A DNA stretch of 64,000 bases from Komarekiella atlantica HA4396-MV6 (GTDB lineage Bacteria; Cyanobacteriota; Cyanobacteriia; Cyanobacteriales; Nostocaceae): contig JAHHHK010000013.1 of assembly GCA_019359395.1 (NCBI GenBank), positions 124,001 through 188,000 on the forward strand, in the 5' to 3' direction. Positions 36,080 through 45,770 of this stretch are shown piece after piece; the stretch's first letter is position 1, and every line of letters begins with the position of its first letter. The notes under the pieces are model-generated. The model made no database searches. It was not told the origin of the DNA and saw nothing but the letters and a program-made list of their open reading frames with translations. The translations under genes were made by a program, and so were the position numbers.

Positions 36080-37197
36080 TATCCGCCGAAGGCGAAAGGA
36101 AAGGCTAGTTTTAGGGCTGCGGTTAATAGGAGATTAGCTAAACCAACAGGCAACAAAAACTTCCATCCTAAATCTAACAATTGATCAATCCGCACCCGTG
36201 GTACTGTCCAGCGCAGCAGGATGGCGACAAATACCAATAAATAAGCTTTGAGTACGGTCATGGTAATACCCAAAGAAGCAGTTACTATCTGCAATACGGG
36301 ATTTGCTTCACTGACTCCCAGCCAGCTAGCTATGAGGTTGAGGGGAATAGGAAAGTCCCAACCGCCTAGATATAAAACTGCTACCAATAGGGAAGAAAGT
36401 ATCAAGTTAACGTAGGAACCTAGATAGAAGAGACCGAATTTCATCCCAGCGTATTCAGTCTGATAGCCTGCTACCAGTTCTTCTTCTGCTTCCGGTAGGT
36501 CAAAGGGCAATCGTTCGCATTCAGCTAAGACTGATATCCAAAAAATTACGAACCCGGCTGGTTGACGCCAAATGTTCCAGCCCAAGATACCGTAGCCTGA
36601 TTGTTGATTAACAATGTCAACGGTACTGAGGCTATTAGACATCATAGCGATCGCAAGTACCGCCAGCGCCAAAGGAATTTCATAACTAATCGACTGTGCT
36701 GCTGCCCGCAAGCCTCCCAAAAGAGAGTATTTGTTATTAGATGCATAGCCAGCCATCAACAAGCCAATGGGTTGAATACTAGACAAGGCAATCCACAAAA
36801 ACACACCCATGCCCACGTTGCCAATTACGATATTCTGTCCAAAGGGTATAATCAAAAACGACAGAAACACCGGAATTACAACAATAATTGGGCCGAGAGT
36901 GAATAGCCAGGGGTCGGACTTGGCTGGAACTATATCTTCTTTAAAGACCAACTTTAGACCATCCGCTACAGGCACTAACAACCCAAAAGGCCCTTGATAT
37001 TCTGGGCCAATTCGTTGCTGCGCGGCGGCAGAAATTTTTCGCTCTAGCCAAGTGGCGACCAAAACCCCTACTGTTGCTCCAATTAGCATCAGTATCATTG
37101 GCAGTGGCATCCAAATCGCTTTGGCTGTTCCTGCTGGTATTCCTAAGTCCTTGACGGATTCAATAAAAGTTCCTTGGAGGTCAATTCCTGAGTTCAT
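36079..37197 (-). CDS. ndhA: NDH-1 subunit 1
   Basis: A 372-residue membrane protein with eight transmembrane helices, homologous to NuoH. The quinone-chamber loops are clear: [21 protein letters not shown], and [20 protein letters not shown] with its conserved Glu cluster. It heads the minus-strand unit ndhA-ndhI-ndhG-ndhE-nadK. The upstream spacer (37198-37598) is the likely promoter region. Confidence 0.97.
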   Translation of the reverse strand: MNSGIDLQGTFIESVKDLGIPAGTAKAIWMPLPMILMLIGATVGVLVATWLERKISAAAQQRIGPEYQGPFGLLVPVADGLKLVFKEDIVPAKSDPWLFTLGPIIVVIPVFLSFLIIPFGQNIVIGNVGMGVFLWIALSSIQPIGLLMAGYASNNKYSLLGGLRAAAQSISYEIPLALAVLAIAMMSNSLSTVDIVNQQSGYGILGWNIWRQPAGFVIFWISVLAECERLPFDLPEAEEELVAGYQTEYAGMKFGLFYLGSYVNLILSSLLVAVLYLGGWDFPIPLNLIASWLGVSEANPVLQIVTASLGITMTVLKAYLLVFVAILLRWTVPRVRIDQLLDLGWKFLLPVGLANLLLTAALKLAFPFAFGG

Positions 37198-37598
37198 GTT
37201 TCCGCTCTTTAAGTCATCGAGTCATGGTGAGTTACAACTATTAGTTCAATTAATACCTGTAAATTCACCGTTTTATAATCTCTACTAAGACGATACTTGA
37301 TTGAAGATTTGTTGCTAATTCCCATGCCTAGTATATCCTTGGATGGTTTGACCACCCTGAAGCGATATGAGAAGTTCTACTTATGGTTGGCATTGAGATT
37401 AGCTAATAAAGCCTATTACTTTGAGGAGGAGTAGGGGGAGTAAGTAAACAATTACTCTTGTCTCCCCCTTCTTTCATCCTTCATCCCCTTAGTATGTCAA
37501 CACAAAACCTCCCTACCATTTCAGCAACGGTTATCTGCTTTTGATTTTTGTGCTTCCTGTAAACTGAGGTTGGTTATGAATGACAATCAAACTGCTAG
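37198..37598. other. gltA-ndhA spacer and ndh promoter region
   Basis: About 400 bases between the stop of gltA and the start of ndhA, both on the minus strand. It holds a GAGGAGTAGGGGGAG purine stretch at 37423-37440 and a CCCCCTTCTTTC counterpart. No gene is seen; the ndhA promoter should lie here. Confidence 0.35.
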
Positions 37599-38735
37599 TT
37601 AACGTTGCTCAATTGGGGTGTAAGGAATTTCGTGCCGACCGTTGTAAATCTGGGTAGGACGGAAAATCCGGTTTTCTGCTAGTTGTTCTTTCCAGTGAGC
37701 TAGCCAACCTGCAACACGGGCGATCGCAAATATTGGTGTAAACAAGTCTGTGGGAATACCCATTTTTCTATACACCAAACCAGAGTAAAAGTCAACATTG
37801 GGATAAATCCCTTTGGAGGCGAGTTTTTCCTCTACCACTCGTTCCATCTCCTGGGCAATGTCATAGAATTTATCGTGCCCAAACTTCTCAAACAACTGTT
37901 CTGCCAATTTTTGCAAAATCGTAGCTCGTGGGTCTTTTACTTTGTAGACACGATGCCCAAAACCCATAATCTTAGCTTTGCGTTCCAGACAATCTTGGAT
38001 GTAGGGACGCACATTGTCCACAGAGCCAATGTCTTCCAACATCTGAATTACTTCTTCATTGGCTCCACCATGCAGAGGGCCTCCCAAGGTTCCTACTGCA
38101 CTAGCAACGACGGCATAGGGGTCAGTCAGGGTAGAAGCTGTTACCCTGGCACTAAAGGTGGAAGCGTTCATCGTGTGTTCGACATGAAGTATCAAGCAGA
38201 TGTCAAAAATTCGTGCCGCCAACGGGTCGGGTTCTTGCTCATTGAGCATGTATAGGAAGTTGGCGGAGTAGTCTAAGTCATCACGGGGACGTACGGGGTC
38301 ATTGCCTTTTCGCATCAACTGGAAGGCCGCTACCATTGTGGGAATGGTTGCTATCAAGCGAACCACCGAATCTCGAATGTAGGCAGGATTATGTAAATCC
38401 CGGAGCGAATAAAATAAGCCTAAAGCAGCAGCAGAAGCTTGCAAGGCATCCATTGGATGACCGCTTTCTGGAAAGCATTTCATCATGTCCCGAATGCGGT
38501 ATTTTATCCGCCTGTGGTAACGAACTTCATGCTCAAATACTTCCAATTCTTCCTTGCTTGGCAGTTCGCCCCAGATTAAGAGATAAGCAGTTTCCAGGAA
38601 TGTACTTTTTTCTGCTAGTTCCTCAATCCGAATGCCACGATATTCTAGTATTCCCTTTTGCCCATCAACATAGCTAATACTCGATTGAGCGGCGGGAATG
38701 CCTTCTAGACCAGGCTTGTATTCGCACACCATCAT
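37599..38735 (-). CDS. gltA: Citrate synthase
   Basis: A 378-residue type of citrate synthase that condenses oxaloacetate and acetyl-CoA. The catalytic residues are in the expected motifs: His in GTLGGPLHGGANEEV, His in IMGFGHRVYK and Asp in PNVDFYSG. An ATG immediately in front gives MMVCEY; the second Met is equally possible. It supplies 2-oxoglutarate for nitrogen assimilation, since cyanobacteria use a modified cycle. It is 401 bases upstream of ndhA on the same strand, probably a separate unit. Confidence 0.97.
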   Translation of the reverse strand: MMVCEYKPGLEGIPAAQSSISYVDGQKGILEYRGIRIEELAEKSTFLETAYLLIWGELPSKEELEVFEHEVRYHRRIKYRIRDMMKCFPESGHPMDALQASAAALGLFYSLRDLHNPAYIRDSVVRLIATIPTMVAAFQLMRKGNDPVRPRDDLDYSANFLYMLNEQEPDPLAARIFDICLILHVEHTMNASTFSARVTASTLTDPYAVVASAVGTLGGPLHGGANEEVIQMLEDIGSVDNVRPYIQDCLERKAKIMGFGHRVYKVKDPRATILQKLAEQLFEKFGHDKFYDIAQEMERVVEEKLASKGIYPNVDFYSGLVYRKMGIPTDLFTPIFAIARVAGWLAHWKEQLAENRIFRPTQIYNGRHEIPYTPIEQR

Positions 38736-38847
38736 GGCAACACCATTTACTTTTTGAAATATCTGATCACGCTAACTTACCAGAAATTGTTGTTGCCATA
38801 ACAGTTGCCGTTCTAACAACAATTCTGACAGAAAAGTTGAAAAACTG

Positions 38848-39384
38848 TTACAGCAAGTACTTGGGTGGTGTCAACCAAAACATTTGACTACGACCCAGGG
38901 GAGAGCCGGCTTCTGGTAGTTTTATCCCAATCATACCTGCTTTTTTCAAGACTAAACCTGCTTTGACCTCAGACAACTCTCTGGAGCGGCTTTCACTGCT
39001 CATAATTTCGGTTCCCCAAAGGAGGGTTTCTGCCCAAATACTCAAATTAGGTTCATGTCCAACTAGCGCAAGTTGGGTATTTTGTGAATAATTCTTTGGC
39101 TCTAACCAGTTTATAAGCCAGCTGGATATATTACCATCAGGGGCGAGGTAGCTAGATTCTTCCAACTGGGAACTTAGTCCACCTGCTATAAGAATTTCAG
39201 CAGTTTGGCGAGCACGTACTAAGGGACTGGTGACAATCAAATCAAACCGCAAACCTAACTTTTTAAGTCGTTGAGCAACTTTCTCTGTTTTTTGCCGCCC
39301 TTCTTTGGTGAGGCTTCGCTCCTCATCCTTTATACCAGGTGCTTGGTCTTCGGCTATACCATGACGAATTAAATACAATTCCAT
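38848..39384 (-). CDS. sixA: SixA-type phosphohistidine phosphatase
   Basis: A 178-residue member of the histidine phosphatase superfamily. The catalytic motif LIRHG is at residues 5-9 (R7, H8), followed by the SPLVRARQTAEI arginine and the second His in LALVGHEPNLS. SixA removes phosphate from His-containing phosphotransfer domains, damping two-component or PTS signals; its target here is unknown. It lies upstream of gltA on the same strand with a 112-base gap. Confidence 0.87.
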   Translation of the reverse strand: MELYLIRHGIAEDQAPGIKDEERSLTKEGRQKTEKVAQRLKKLGLRFDLIVTSPLVRARQTAEILIAGGLSSQLEESSYLAPDGNISSWLINWLEPKNYSQNTQLALVGHEPNLSIWAETLLWGTEIMSSESRSRELSEVKAGLVLKKAGMIGIKLPEAGSPLGRSQMFWLTPPKYLL

Positions 39385-39451
39385 ACTTTGAGTTCTGTTA
39401 GCGTCGCGAGGCGTAGCCTGTGCTGAGTTAGGAGTTACGAAGGAATTTGAA

Positions 39452-39637
39452 TTAACAAATTCTAACTTTAATTATTACGTATTTGTTGCTCTGCCATTCG
39501 TCTGGCTGGTAGTTACCCAAATCGAATGGTAATTCATCTGTTTTTGGTTCAGTGATAACACGAGATTCTTGACTTTCGTACTTCTCCACCAGAGATTTTA
39601 TCTTTTCGTCATATAGAGTTTTAATATTGTTAATCAT
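39452..39637 (-). CDS. Small protein overlapping the RusA-like gene
   Basis: A 61-residue frame beginning MINNIKTLYDEKIKSLVEKY, helical and acidic, with an ending that resembles no family I know. It overlaps the stop of the RusA-like gene by 4 bases, implying coupled translation. It may serve as a small partner of that protein. Because the upstream gene is broken, its expression is doubtful. Confidence 0.5.
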   Translation of the reverse strand: MINNIKTLYDEKIKSLVEKYESQESRVITEPKTDELPFDLGNYQPDEWQSNKYVIIKVRIC

Positions 39638-40035
39638 AAGTATTTTACCAATGGTTGAGATTCACTAACTTTTACATAAACACACTCTTTACCTGTGATG
39701 ACAGCACGCTGTAATAAGGAAGGTAGACTTCTAATATCAATCGGGTCAGACATAAATCGACGATGACTATCAACATTTGATATTAAACTATCATCTTCAA
39801 AAACTAAGTTTACAAGTGCATCCTGAATTGGCTTGATAATATTATCGATGTCAGCAGGAAACTCATCACAAAGATAAACTAATGTCAACTGTAGATCGCC
39901 TTTTGTAATGGAACTGTTATGTTTCCAAACCTTTTAGGCTTCAACGCGTACAAAATTCTTCCATATCTGAAGATTTTCTCTTTTCTTTGTCTGTAACGAA
40001 ACAGGTCGTCTGGAAATGAGAAATTCAAAAGGCAT
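39634..40035 (-). pseudogene. RusA-family Holliday junction resolvase-like gene with an in-frame stop
   Basis: From an ATG at 40033-40035 the frame reads MPFEFLISRRPVSLQTKKRE and on to VRVEA, meets TAA at 39934-39936, then continues KVWKHNSSITKGDLQLTLVYL to the end. Past the stop comes the RusA signature DIDNIIKPIQDALVNLVFEDD with its catalytic-type aspartates and N. The full product would be 133 residues, normal for the family. A C-to-T change of CAA or GAA-type codon could make this TAA. A TTG restart at 39888 would give only an 84-residue fragment lacking the first strand. RusA enzymes cut four-way DNA junctions and are usually phage-derived; the broken state suggests a decayed acquired gene. 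Confidence 0.75.
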
Positions 40036-40352
40036 TAATCGTATTCCAATTGCATATCTTGATAATTAGTTAACAAAATTACAGCAATTTTTACAGAGGA
40101 CTCCTTAGATGTTGGGCATATCTACACTTATACAGTAGGTACGCACGAGTTAATTTTATTTATGTCTACCTACTTAACATTAGGCACGAACGACATTCTC
40201 AATCAGTTGAGCCTCTGTGAGAAGACGAAAATTCCCGACTTTTCTAAAAAGTTGGGAATTATGTTGATCACGAATGACTTAAGGATGCTATCTAACCAAA
40301 CACTTTGACTACTGCATTTCTTAGCAGTTCTCCCCATCTCCTTAATTTCCCT
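40036..40352. other. Spacer with terminator, no gene seen
   Basis: Contains the hairpin at 40230-40260 and otherwise no convincing reading frame. The promoter of the RusA-like unit should lie at its left part. Confidence 0.35.
40230..40260 (-). terminator. Terminator downstream of the DHH gene
   Basis: AATTCCCGACTTT...AAAGTTGGGAATT is an inverted repeat of 13 bases with one mismatch and a five-base loop. On the minus strand it is followed by TTTTCG, so it should end transcription of the gene that stops at 40353. Confidence 0.6.
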
Positions 40353-41633
40353 TTACTCCGACTGAATCGGGTTGTCTTTGGGGTTAACTAACCTCAGCAG
40401 CTTTTGCTTAATTTGAGCGTCGAACACTTCCCATTTCATTTTCGCATAAGTAGAATTTTCGTTACTGCCAGACAAAAAGCCCATTGGGATTTCAAAACCA
40501 CCTGCGCTTGTCCGTCCACCGCCAAAAAACCGCCCACTGCTATCTTGTCCAAAGGCTTCTTTGATGAATTCATCGGGGTCTAGGGTGAGTTTAGTGGTTC
40601 TTAAGGAGCCAATGACTATTTCCAATTCTTCATCTTCATCGTGGACAATGCCGTAAACTACGGCGGTGTGGACGTTTTCTTCTGTGACGAGAAAATCAGC
40701 TGCTTGGGGAATGGCGTCCCGGTCGTCGTAGCGTAAGTAACCCACACCAGCAATAGAAAAGTTATTTTGGACGATGCGATTTTTGAGCGATCGCTCGATC
40801 ACATCCATTACCCGCTTGGAACGATTCGCCTGTAAAATCGCGTTTAGCAGTTGGGCGTCATAAAATCGACTCAGATATGCAGCTGCCATAAAATCCTCTT
40901 CTTGCGCTTGCATGAGCCGATTTGTATCCGATCGCAAGCCGTGCATCAAGGCAGTAGCACATTTAACATGTTGATTGATGCTGCTATCTAGAGCCAGTAA
41001 TCCCGATTGTAAGTATTGAGTGAAAATGGTCGCCGTAGCTCGTACATAAGGACGAACATCCTCAAACTCTGAGTTGAGTTCTCCCTGTAAGCTGTGATGA
41101 TCGATCAGCGCCACTAAGGGAATTCCAGCCTGCTGTACCGCTGATAATAGCTGAGAAGTGGTTCCCTGGTTATCAATTAGTACGAAACCTTGATAAGATG
41201 ACAAATCTTTACTTTTCAAGGTTTGCAGTGTCCAGCGTTGAACAGGCAAATTAGTCAATCTCACCAAGGCAATATTCTCTTGGTGGCTCAAAGCACCAGC
41301 ATAAATGATTTCACATTTGATATCGTATTGCTGAGCAATTAACTGATAAGTCCAAGCAGAGGATAGAGCATCCGGATCAGGGAAATCTTGCAGGATTACC
41401 AATTGGCGATCATGTCGGTGCGCCAAGAGGGTTTTTTGCAGTTCTTCTGATTTCTGATTTGCCAGAGAATTACCACGCTGCGCTGGATAAGTGCCACTTT
41501 CACCTGTCGATAGTGGTAAAGACGGGCGGGTAAGTGGAAGTTCCACTGGTTTCTCTATTTCAGGTTCATCTGAGTTTGGCTCTGTGGTTAATGACAAACT
41601 ATCAAACTGAGTAACAGGAGAATTCAAGTACAT
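40353..41633 (-). CDS. DHH-family phosphoesterase
   Basis: A 426-residue protein of the DHH superfamily. Catalytic motif I is DFPDPDALSSAW (D83, D86, D88) and the DHH motif is IDHHS (178-180). The C-terminal DHHA1-like RNA-binding part has SGRFFGGGRTSAGGFEIP near residue 385-400, where the usual GGGH is GGGR. The family covers RecJ exonucleases, oligoribonuclease/pAp-phosphatase (NrnA) and cyclic-di-AMP phosphodiesterases. The arrangement fits NrnA-like enzymes best. The N-terminal 70 residues are polar and probably disordered. It stands alone. Confidence 0.8.
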   Translation of the reverse strand: MYLNSPVTQFDSLSLTTEPNSDEPEIEKPVELPLTRPSLPLSTGESGTYPAQRGNSLANQKSEELQKTLLAHRHDRQLVILQDFPDPDALSSAWTYQLIAQQYDIKCEIIYAGALSHQENIALVRLTNLPVQRWTLQTLKSKDLSSYQGFVLIDNQGTTSQLLSAVQQAGIPLVALIDHHSLQGELNSEFEDVRPYVRATATIFTQYLQSGLLALDSSINQHVKCATALMHGLRSDTNRLMQAQEEDFMAAAYLSRFYDAQLLNAILQANRSKRVMDVIERSLKNRIVQNNFSIAGVGYLRYDDRDAIPQAADFLVTEENVHTAVVYGIVHDEDEELEIVIGSLRTTKLTLDPDEFIKEAFGQDSSGRFFGGGRTSAGGFEIPMGFLSGSNENSTYAKMKWEVFDAQIKQKLLRLVNPKDNPIQSE

Positions 41634-42321
41634 AGGAAACGTTGTTTGAAGTGTAAGGCTCCGTTGATTCTTTAAAAAATACTAAAATTAACAATTTACT
41701 GATTTAGTCATATATTATAATTTTCGCAAAAATCTAAAATCATCGCACTATATATCTGAGTATATTTTTCGTCAGTAGTAGTGCCGCTACCCTGATCAAT
41801 CAACTAAATCCATCCAGAATACATGTAAGGTTTACAAATAATCACTTCTTTTCTCTTTCATGGTTTGGATAAACAGGATTTTTGTTCAAAGTTGCTCGCT
41901 AACTTCAAAATTTATCTGACTTAAGGTATACCAGCCGCTTCGTACTTTATACTCAATTCTTGATTTGACAGCTTTTTATTATGTCAATATTCTCATCCTT
42001 GTGACTAATGAGCAATTAACAATTGTTTTTAGTAAAATACGCTTTTTTCGTATCTGCTTTTGAATAATTTCAAGCGCATTTCAGTTATTTTGTCATGTTT
42101 ATGAGGTAAAATAGTAAGCCGTTATTTTGCTTGCCAAAATTGGTGCAGATTACTTTATCTCCTGATGTCTGAAAACACCCCTCACAAGCCTCAGACAATT
42201 CTTATACAGGGAACAGCGATTAAAGTAAAATGTGTCAAGTAAAAGTTTAGCTGCCCTCCGAAAGGATAGACAGCTATGCCAATAAAGCAGCAAAAAGATC
42301 AATAGATGACCAAATAATTAC
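41634..42321. other. AT-rich noncoding stretch, no gene seen
   Basis: Nearly 700 bases upstream of the DHH gene are AT-rich with no reading frame longer than about 25 codons (one at 42164-42241 reads MSENTPHKPQTILIQGTAIK and stops after four more codons) and no tRNA. A hairpin (AGCTGCCCTCC...GACAGCT, about 42248-42275) lies near the right end. Confidence 0.35.
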
Positions 42322-42475
42322 TAATTCGTAATTCGTAATTAAAGAGGGTACAGAGCAAGCACTAAATCTTTGATTTAGTGGTCTTCAATCAGTGGTGGGT
42401 TCAAGCCCCTACTGATTGTAACTACGAATTACGTAGCTTGCTTCCCGCTTTGCGGGTATTATCAATTACGAATTA
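42322..42475. repeat. Palindromic element downstream of the HNH gene
   Basis: Outer repeats TAATTCGTAATT (42322-42333 and again) and AATTACGAATTA (42464-42475) are inverted. Inside are CACTAAATC-TTT-GATTTAGTG (42360-42380) and AATCAGT...ACTGATT (42387-42417), each a hairpin. The nested hairpins suggest a folded mobile repeat. Confidence 0.6.
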
Positions 42476-42518
42476 TGTTGACTATTCTTCTGCGCTTCTG
42501 GGGCTAGATTGCTTCATG

Positions 42519-43016
42519 TCAAAGACCAATAACATACTTTTGCCATTCTTGGTGCAGTCCACTCTTGAGATGTTTACTAACCTCGAAATAGAGGCTGCTG
42601 TAAGGTTGACGGGGGGGATGACGCAAAGGCATATGGGCTTCGTGGGGCGTGCGGTTGCCTTTTTTAACATTGCAACGGACACAAGCTGTAACAATGTTTT
42701 CCCAAGTATCACCCCCGCCGCGCGATCGCGGTATCACATGGTCTAGGGTCAACTCATCCCCTGTATAACCGCAATATTGACAAGTGTGACCGTCACGGTG
42801 CAGTATATTTCGGCGAGTCAGAGGAATTTCCTTATAGGGAACGCGCACATAGTGACGCAACCGGATCACAGTTGGCAGCGGGAAATCCGAGTACAGGAAT
42901 TTGCCGTTATGTTCCACGCGTTCTGCTTTGCCCTTGATTAACAGAACCGTAGCGCGACGCCAGCTCGTTATATTGAGCGGTTCGTAAGAAGCGTTTAAGA
43001 CTAAAACCTTCCCCAT
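42519..43016 (-). CDS. HNH-endonuclease-domain protein
   Basis: A 165-residue protein widely conserved in cyanobacteria. The zinc-binding pairs are C79-x2-C82 and C112-x2-C115, around the metal-binding LDHVIPRSRGG (H93) and an Asn at 107. The N-terminal 75 residues (VLVLNASYEPLNITSWRRAT) form the characteristic extension. Some such proteins act in replication or repair, but no role is proven. It is divergent from alr, with a 435-base spacer. Confidence 0.85.
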   Translation of the reverse strand: MGKVLVLNASYEPLNITSWRRATVLLIKGKAERVEHNGKFLYSDFPLPTVIRLRHYVRVPYKEIPLTRRNILHRDGHTCQYCGYTGDELTLDHVIPRSRGGGDTWENIVTACVRCNVKKGNRTPHEAHMPLRHPPRQPYSSLYFEVSKHLKSGLHQEWQKYVIGL

Positions 43017-43451
43017 TGATCTGCGCTCAGGGTATTAGTTTTACATATATTAACACAAATATACTCTGCTGGAGAGAGAAGAATAAATTATACTTCCGAG
43101 ATAATTCAAAATTAAATTTGGAAGATAGAAGAATTTACTCAGGCAAAAATGAGGTTTGAATGTCGCAATGGAGTAAATTTTACGAAATTACGCATATTAA
43201 AGGAAGTTTGTAGCAGTCAGAAGCTATTTGTAGAGTAACAATTCTGGACGACAGTTATTATCCTGTGGGAATGGTAAGAGCCAACTGACTTCTAACTGTC
43301 TAGGGGAAAGTACATTGCAAGTAACTGAAAACCGCTATAAGTATCTTGTATCAATTCCCGGATGAACGGTAAACTTCCTGTTTAATCTGATATCGCTTCT
43401 AGGAGCGTGAATAGATAGTCTGGATGTTTAGCAGTGGTGTGATAGGAGTCA
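43017..43451. other. Divergent spacer between the HNH and alr genes
   Basis: About 435 bases, AT-rich, with no convincing gene. AGTCAGAAG (43217) and ACTGACTTCT (43285) form a weak inverted pair. The promoters of both genes should lie here. Confidence 0.3.
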
Positions 43452-44642
43452 GTGAAAATGTTAAGCCGCAAGCAAACCCCTAGTGTATCCAATCAGCAAT
43501 GCGATACTTACGCGTGGTTCTCACAACGAGCTTGGGTAGAAATTGATTTGGGGGCGTTGTCGTACAATGTGCAGCAGCTAGTACAGTTTTTGTCGCCGCG
43601 TACCCAATTGATGGCAGTGGTGAAAGCTGATGCCTATGGACATGGAGCCGTAACAGTTGCCCAGACAGTACTACAATCTGGAGCAAGTTGGTTAGGAGTG
43701 GCTACAGTTCCAGAGGCTATTCAATTGCGAGAAGGCGGGATTAAAGCTCCAATCGTGATTTTAGGGGCAACCCATACACCAGAGCAAATTCATGCGATCG
43801 CTCACTGGAAACTTCAGCCAACATTGTGCAGTCCCAAACAAGCTTTGGTATTTTCCAATATCCTAGAAGAGATGAATTATGATTCACCCGTACCTGTACA
43901 TATTAAATTAGACACGGGAATGTCTAGATTGGGAACTAACTGGCAACAAGCAAGTGAGTTTGTGCAGTTAGTGCAGCGATTACCACATCTTTCTATTGCC
44001 AGCATTTATTCCCATTTGGCAACAGCGGATAGTCTTGACACCACAGTCATGAAAGAACAGCATAGACGATTTGAGGAAGCGATCGCTCACATCAAAGCAA
44101 TAGGAATACAACCACCCTGTTTGCACTTGGCAAACTCAGCGGCAGCCCTCACAGATCCCGCATTGCACTACGATATTATCAGAGCAGGTTTAGCAATTTA
44201 CGGACTCTATCCAGCACCTCATTTACAAAATGTGATCAACCTGAAGCCTGTTTTACAACTTAATGCACGAATCACTCAAGTAAAAACAATTTCCCCAGGA
44301 ACCGGTGTCAGCTATAACCATCAATTTATTGCCCCGCATGAACTTCGCCTCGCCGTCGTCGGAATTGGTTATGCTGATGGTGTCCCTCGAAGCCTCTCCA
44401 ACAAAATGCAAGTGTTAATTCGTGGTCAACGGGTGTCGCAGATCGGTACAATTACAATGGATCAGTTGATGCTGGATGTGAGTGCCATACCCAATGTCCA
44501 AGAAGGAGAAGTTGTCACTTTACTGGGAGAACAGGGAAACGAACGAATCTCAGCGGATGATTGGGCCGAACAATTAAACACTATTTCTTGGGAAATTCTC
44601 TGTGGTTTCAAGCATCGTCTGCCTCGTGTTGCAGTGATGTAA
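43452..44642 (+). CDS. alr: Alanine racemase
   Basis: A 396-residue PLP enzyme giving D-alanine for peptidoglycan. The PLP lysine is in AVVKADAYGHGA (K58, counting from the GTG at 43452), and the catalytic Tyr region is GVSYNHQF near residue 290; LKLDTGMSRLG-type sequence (HIKLDTGMSRLG) is present in the middle. The start could also be the ATG two codons on (43458); a GGAG sits 4 and 10 bases upstream of these. Length is normal. It stands alone before a tRNA gene. Confidence 0.96.
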   Translation: MKMLSRKQTPSVSNQQCDTYAWFSQRAWVEIDLGALSYNVQQLVQFLSPRTQLMAVVKADAYGHGAVTVAQTVLQSGASWLGVATVPEAIQLREGGIKAPIVILGATHTPEQIHAIAHWKLQPTLCSPKQALVFSNILEEMNYDSPVPVHIKLDTGMSRLGTNWQQASEFVQLVQRLPHLSIASIYSHLATADSLDTTVMKEQHRRFEEAIAHIKAIGIQPPCLHLANSAAALTDPALHYDIIRAGLAIYGLYPAPHLQNVINLKPVLQLNARITQVKTISPGTGVSYNHQFIAPHELRLAVVGIGYADGVPRSLSNKMQVLIRGQRVSQIGTITMDQLMLDVSAIPNVQEGEVVTLLGEQGNERISADDWAEQLNTISWEILCGFKHRLPRVAVM

Positions 44643-44780
44643 GCATTGGACATTGAAAACAGACAAGGTAAACAGGAAGAGACTTCTTCAATAATTCCTC
44701 CTTGTTTTCGCATTCCCCATTTCCCATTCCCTAATACCTATTCCCAGAAGTAATTTGTTATGGTATTATAGTAAACTGAT

Positions 44781-44862
44781 GCGGATGTGGCGGAATTGGC
44801 AGACGCGCTAGATTTAGGTTCTAGTTCCGAAAGGAGTGAAGGTTCAAGTCCTTTCATCCGCA
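44781..44862 (+). tRNA. tRNA-Leu (anticodon UAG)
   Basis: The acceptor arms GCGGATG (44781-44787) and CATCCGC (44855-44861) pair, followed by discriminator A. The anticodon stem CTAGA/TCTAG encloses the loop TTTAGGT with anticodon TAG. A variable arm of leucine type (TTCCGAAAGGAG region) and a T-arm with GGTTCAAGTCC are visible. CCA is not encoded. There is no intron, unlike the UAA isoacceptor of many cyanobacteria. It decodes CUN codons. Confidence 0.97.
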
Positions 44863-45770
44863 CTTTTGAGAGATTGCCATCTCCTAAAATGTGCCTAAAA
44901 AATTTAAAATTTACGCACTCAGATTAGTGTTCCAAATTGGCCTAATTTAGACTGATCTAGTGTCTTGTGCAACCTAGTATCGCAAGACATAGAGATGAAG
45001 TAATGCCCAATGCTTTTAAACCTCAGTACTCAAGTGAATAAAATCTACAAAGATCCTGAGAACGCAAAATGTAAATATCAGTGATACTAGCTCTTTGGTA
45101 AAGGTATAAATAGTATTAATTTACCTACGGTAATATACTAATAAAATTGCCACTATAAACGGCAAAAGCAATGCTAGTTTTAAATTATAGTTGTAAATCT
45201 CTTGATTTAAATAGGCAAAAATTATACTTTGTATAAAATAATACTATTCAATAACTACTAACTCTATTAAAATAGTAGAGATTATAACCTTGACAAGACT
45301 AAAATAGACAGTAGTAACAGTCAAAGCTGAAGAAGTTTATTATCAAAATTCATATATTCTAAATAATTTTACTTAGATTGTCTCAGAGTTTATCTGAGTT
45401 AAGTCCTAGTATTCGCTTACGAGTAAATACTGGGGCTTAACTATATTAATGTCAATAAAATCAGTATTATTCCTGTAGTCAGATTGGGGTCACTCAATGG
45501 AAAGTGGCTTCATCTGGTCTTGACATTTTTGTGCATTATTCTCTAAATATGTCCATTAATCTCAATACTGGTAAGTAAAATAACAGCAGATTATGAGTTT
45601 ATTGAGATTTAAAAATCTGAAAATAATTCTGCTGTGGACTTGTACCACAAAACTAGATATGAACTTATGTATGTTATGATACGAAAATTTAACTTCATAT
45701 TTAATTTTAATTGTGGAAGAAAGCTACTGCACAAATTAAGCTTACACATATCGAATTTAGCTGAAGGAAA
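44863..45770. other. Long AT-rich leader region of the chemotaxis operon
   Basis: A 908-base stretch without a gene between tRNA-Leu and the operon's first gene. It is strongly AT-rich. I see no tRNA, repeat family member or reading frame over about 15 codons with a ribosome-binding site. AAGGAAA at 45763-45769 lies just before the start ATG of the first gene. It may hold a complex promoter or leader RNA. Confidence 0.45.

Noticed and set aside
3575-39936. Reassignment of TAA as a sense codon
   Set aside because: Two interrupted genes have TAA, but many intact genes in the window (for example upp and the RHH-TOBE neighbourhood genes) end at TAA normally, so ordinary nonsense mutation or sequencing error is the simpler explanation.
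44781-44862. tRNA-Leu with a group I intron
   Set aside because: The intron-bearing cyanobacterial tRNA-Leu has anticodon UAA; this one has UAG and its sequence is continuous.
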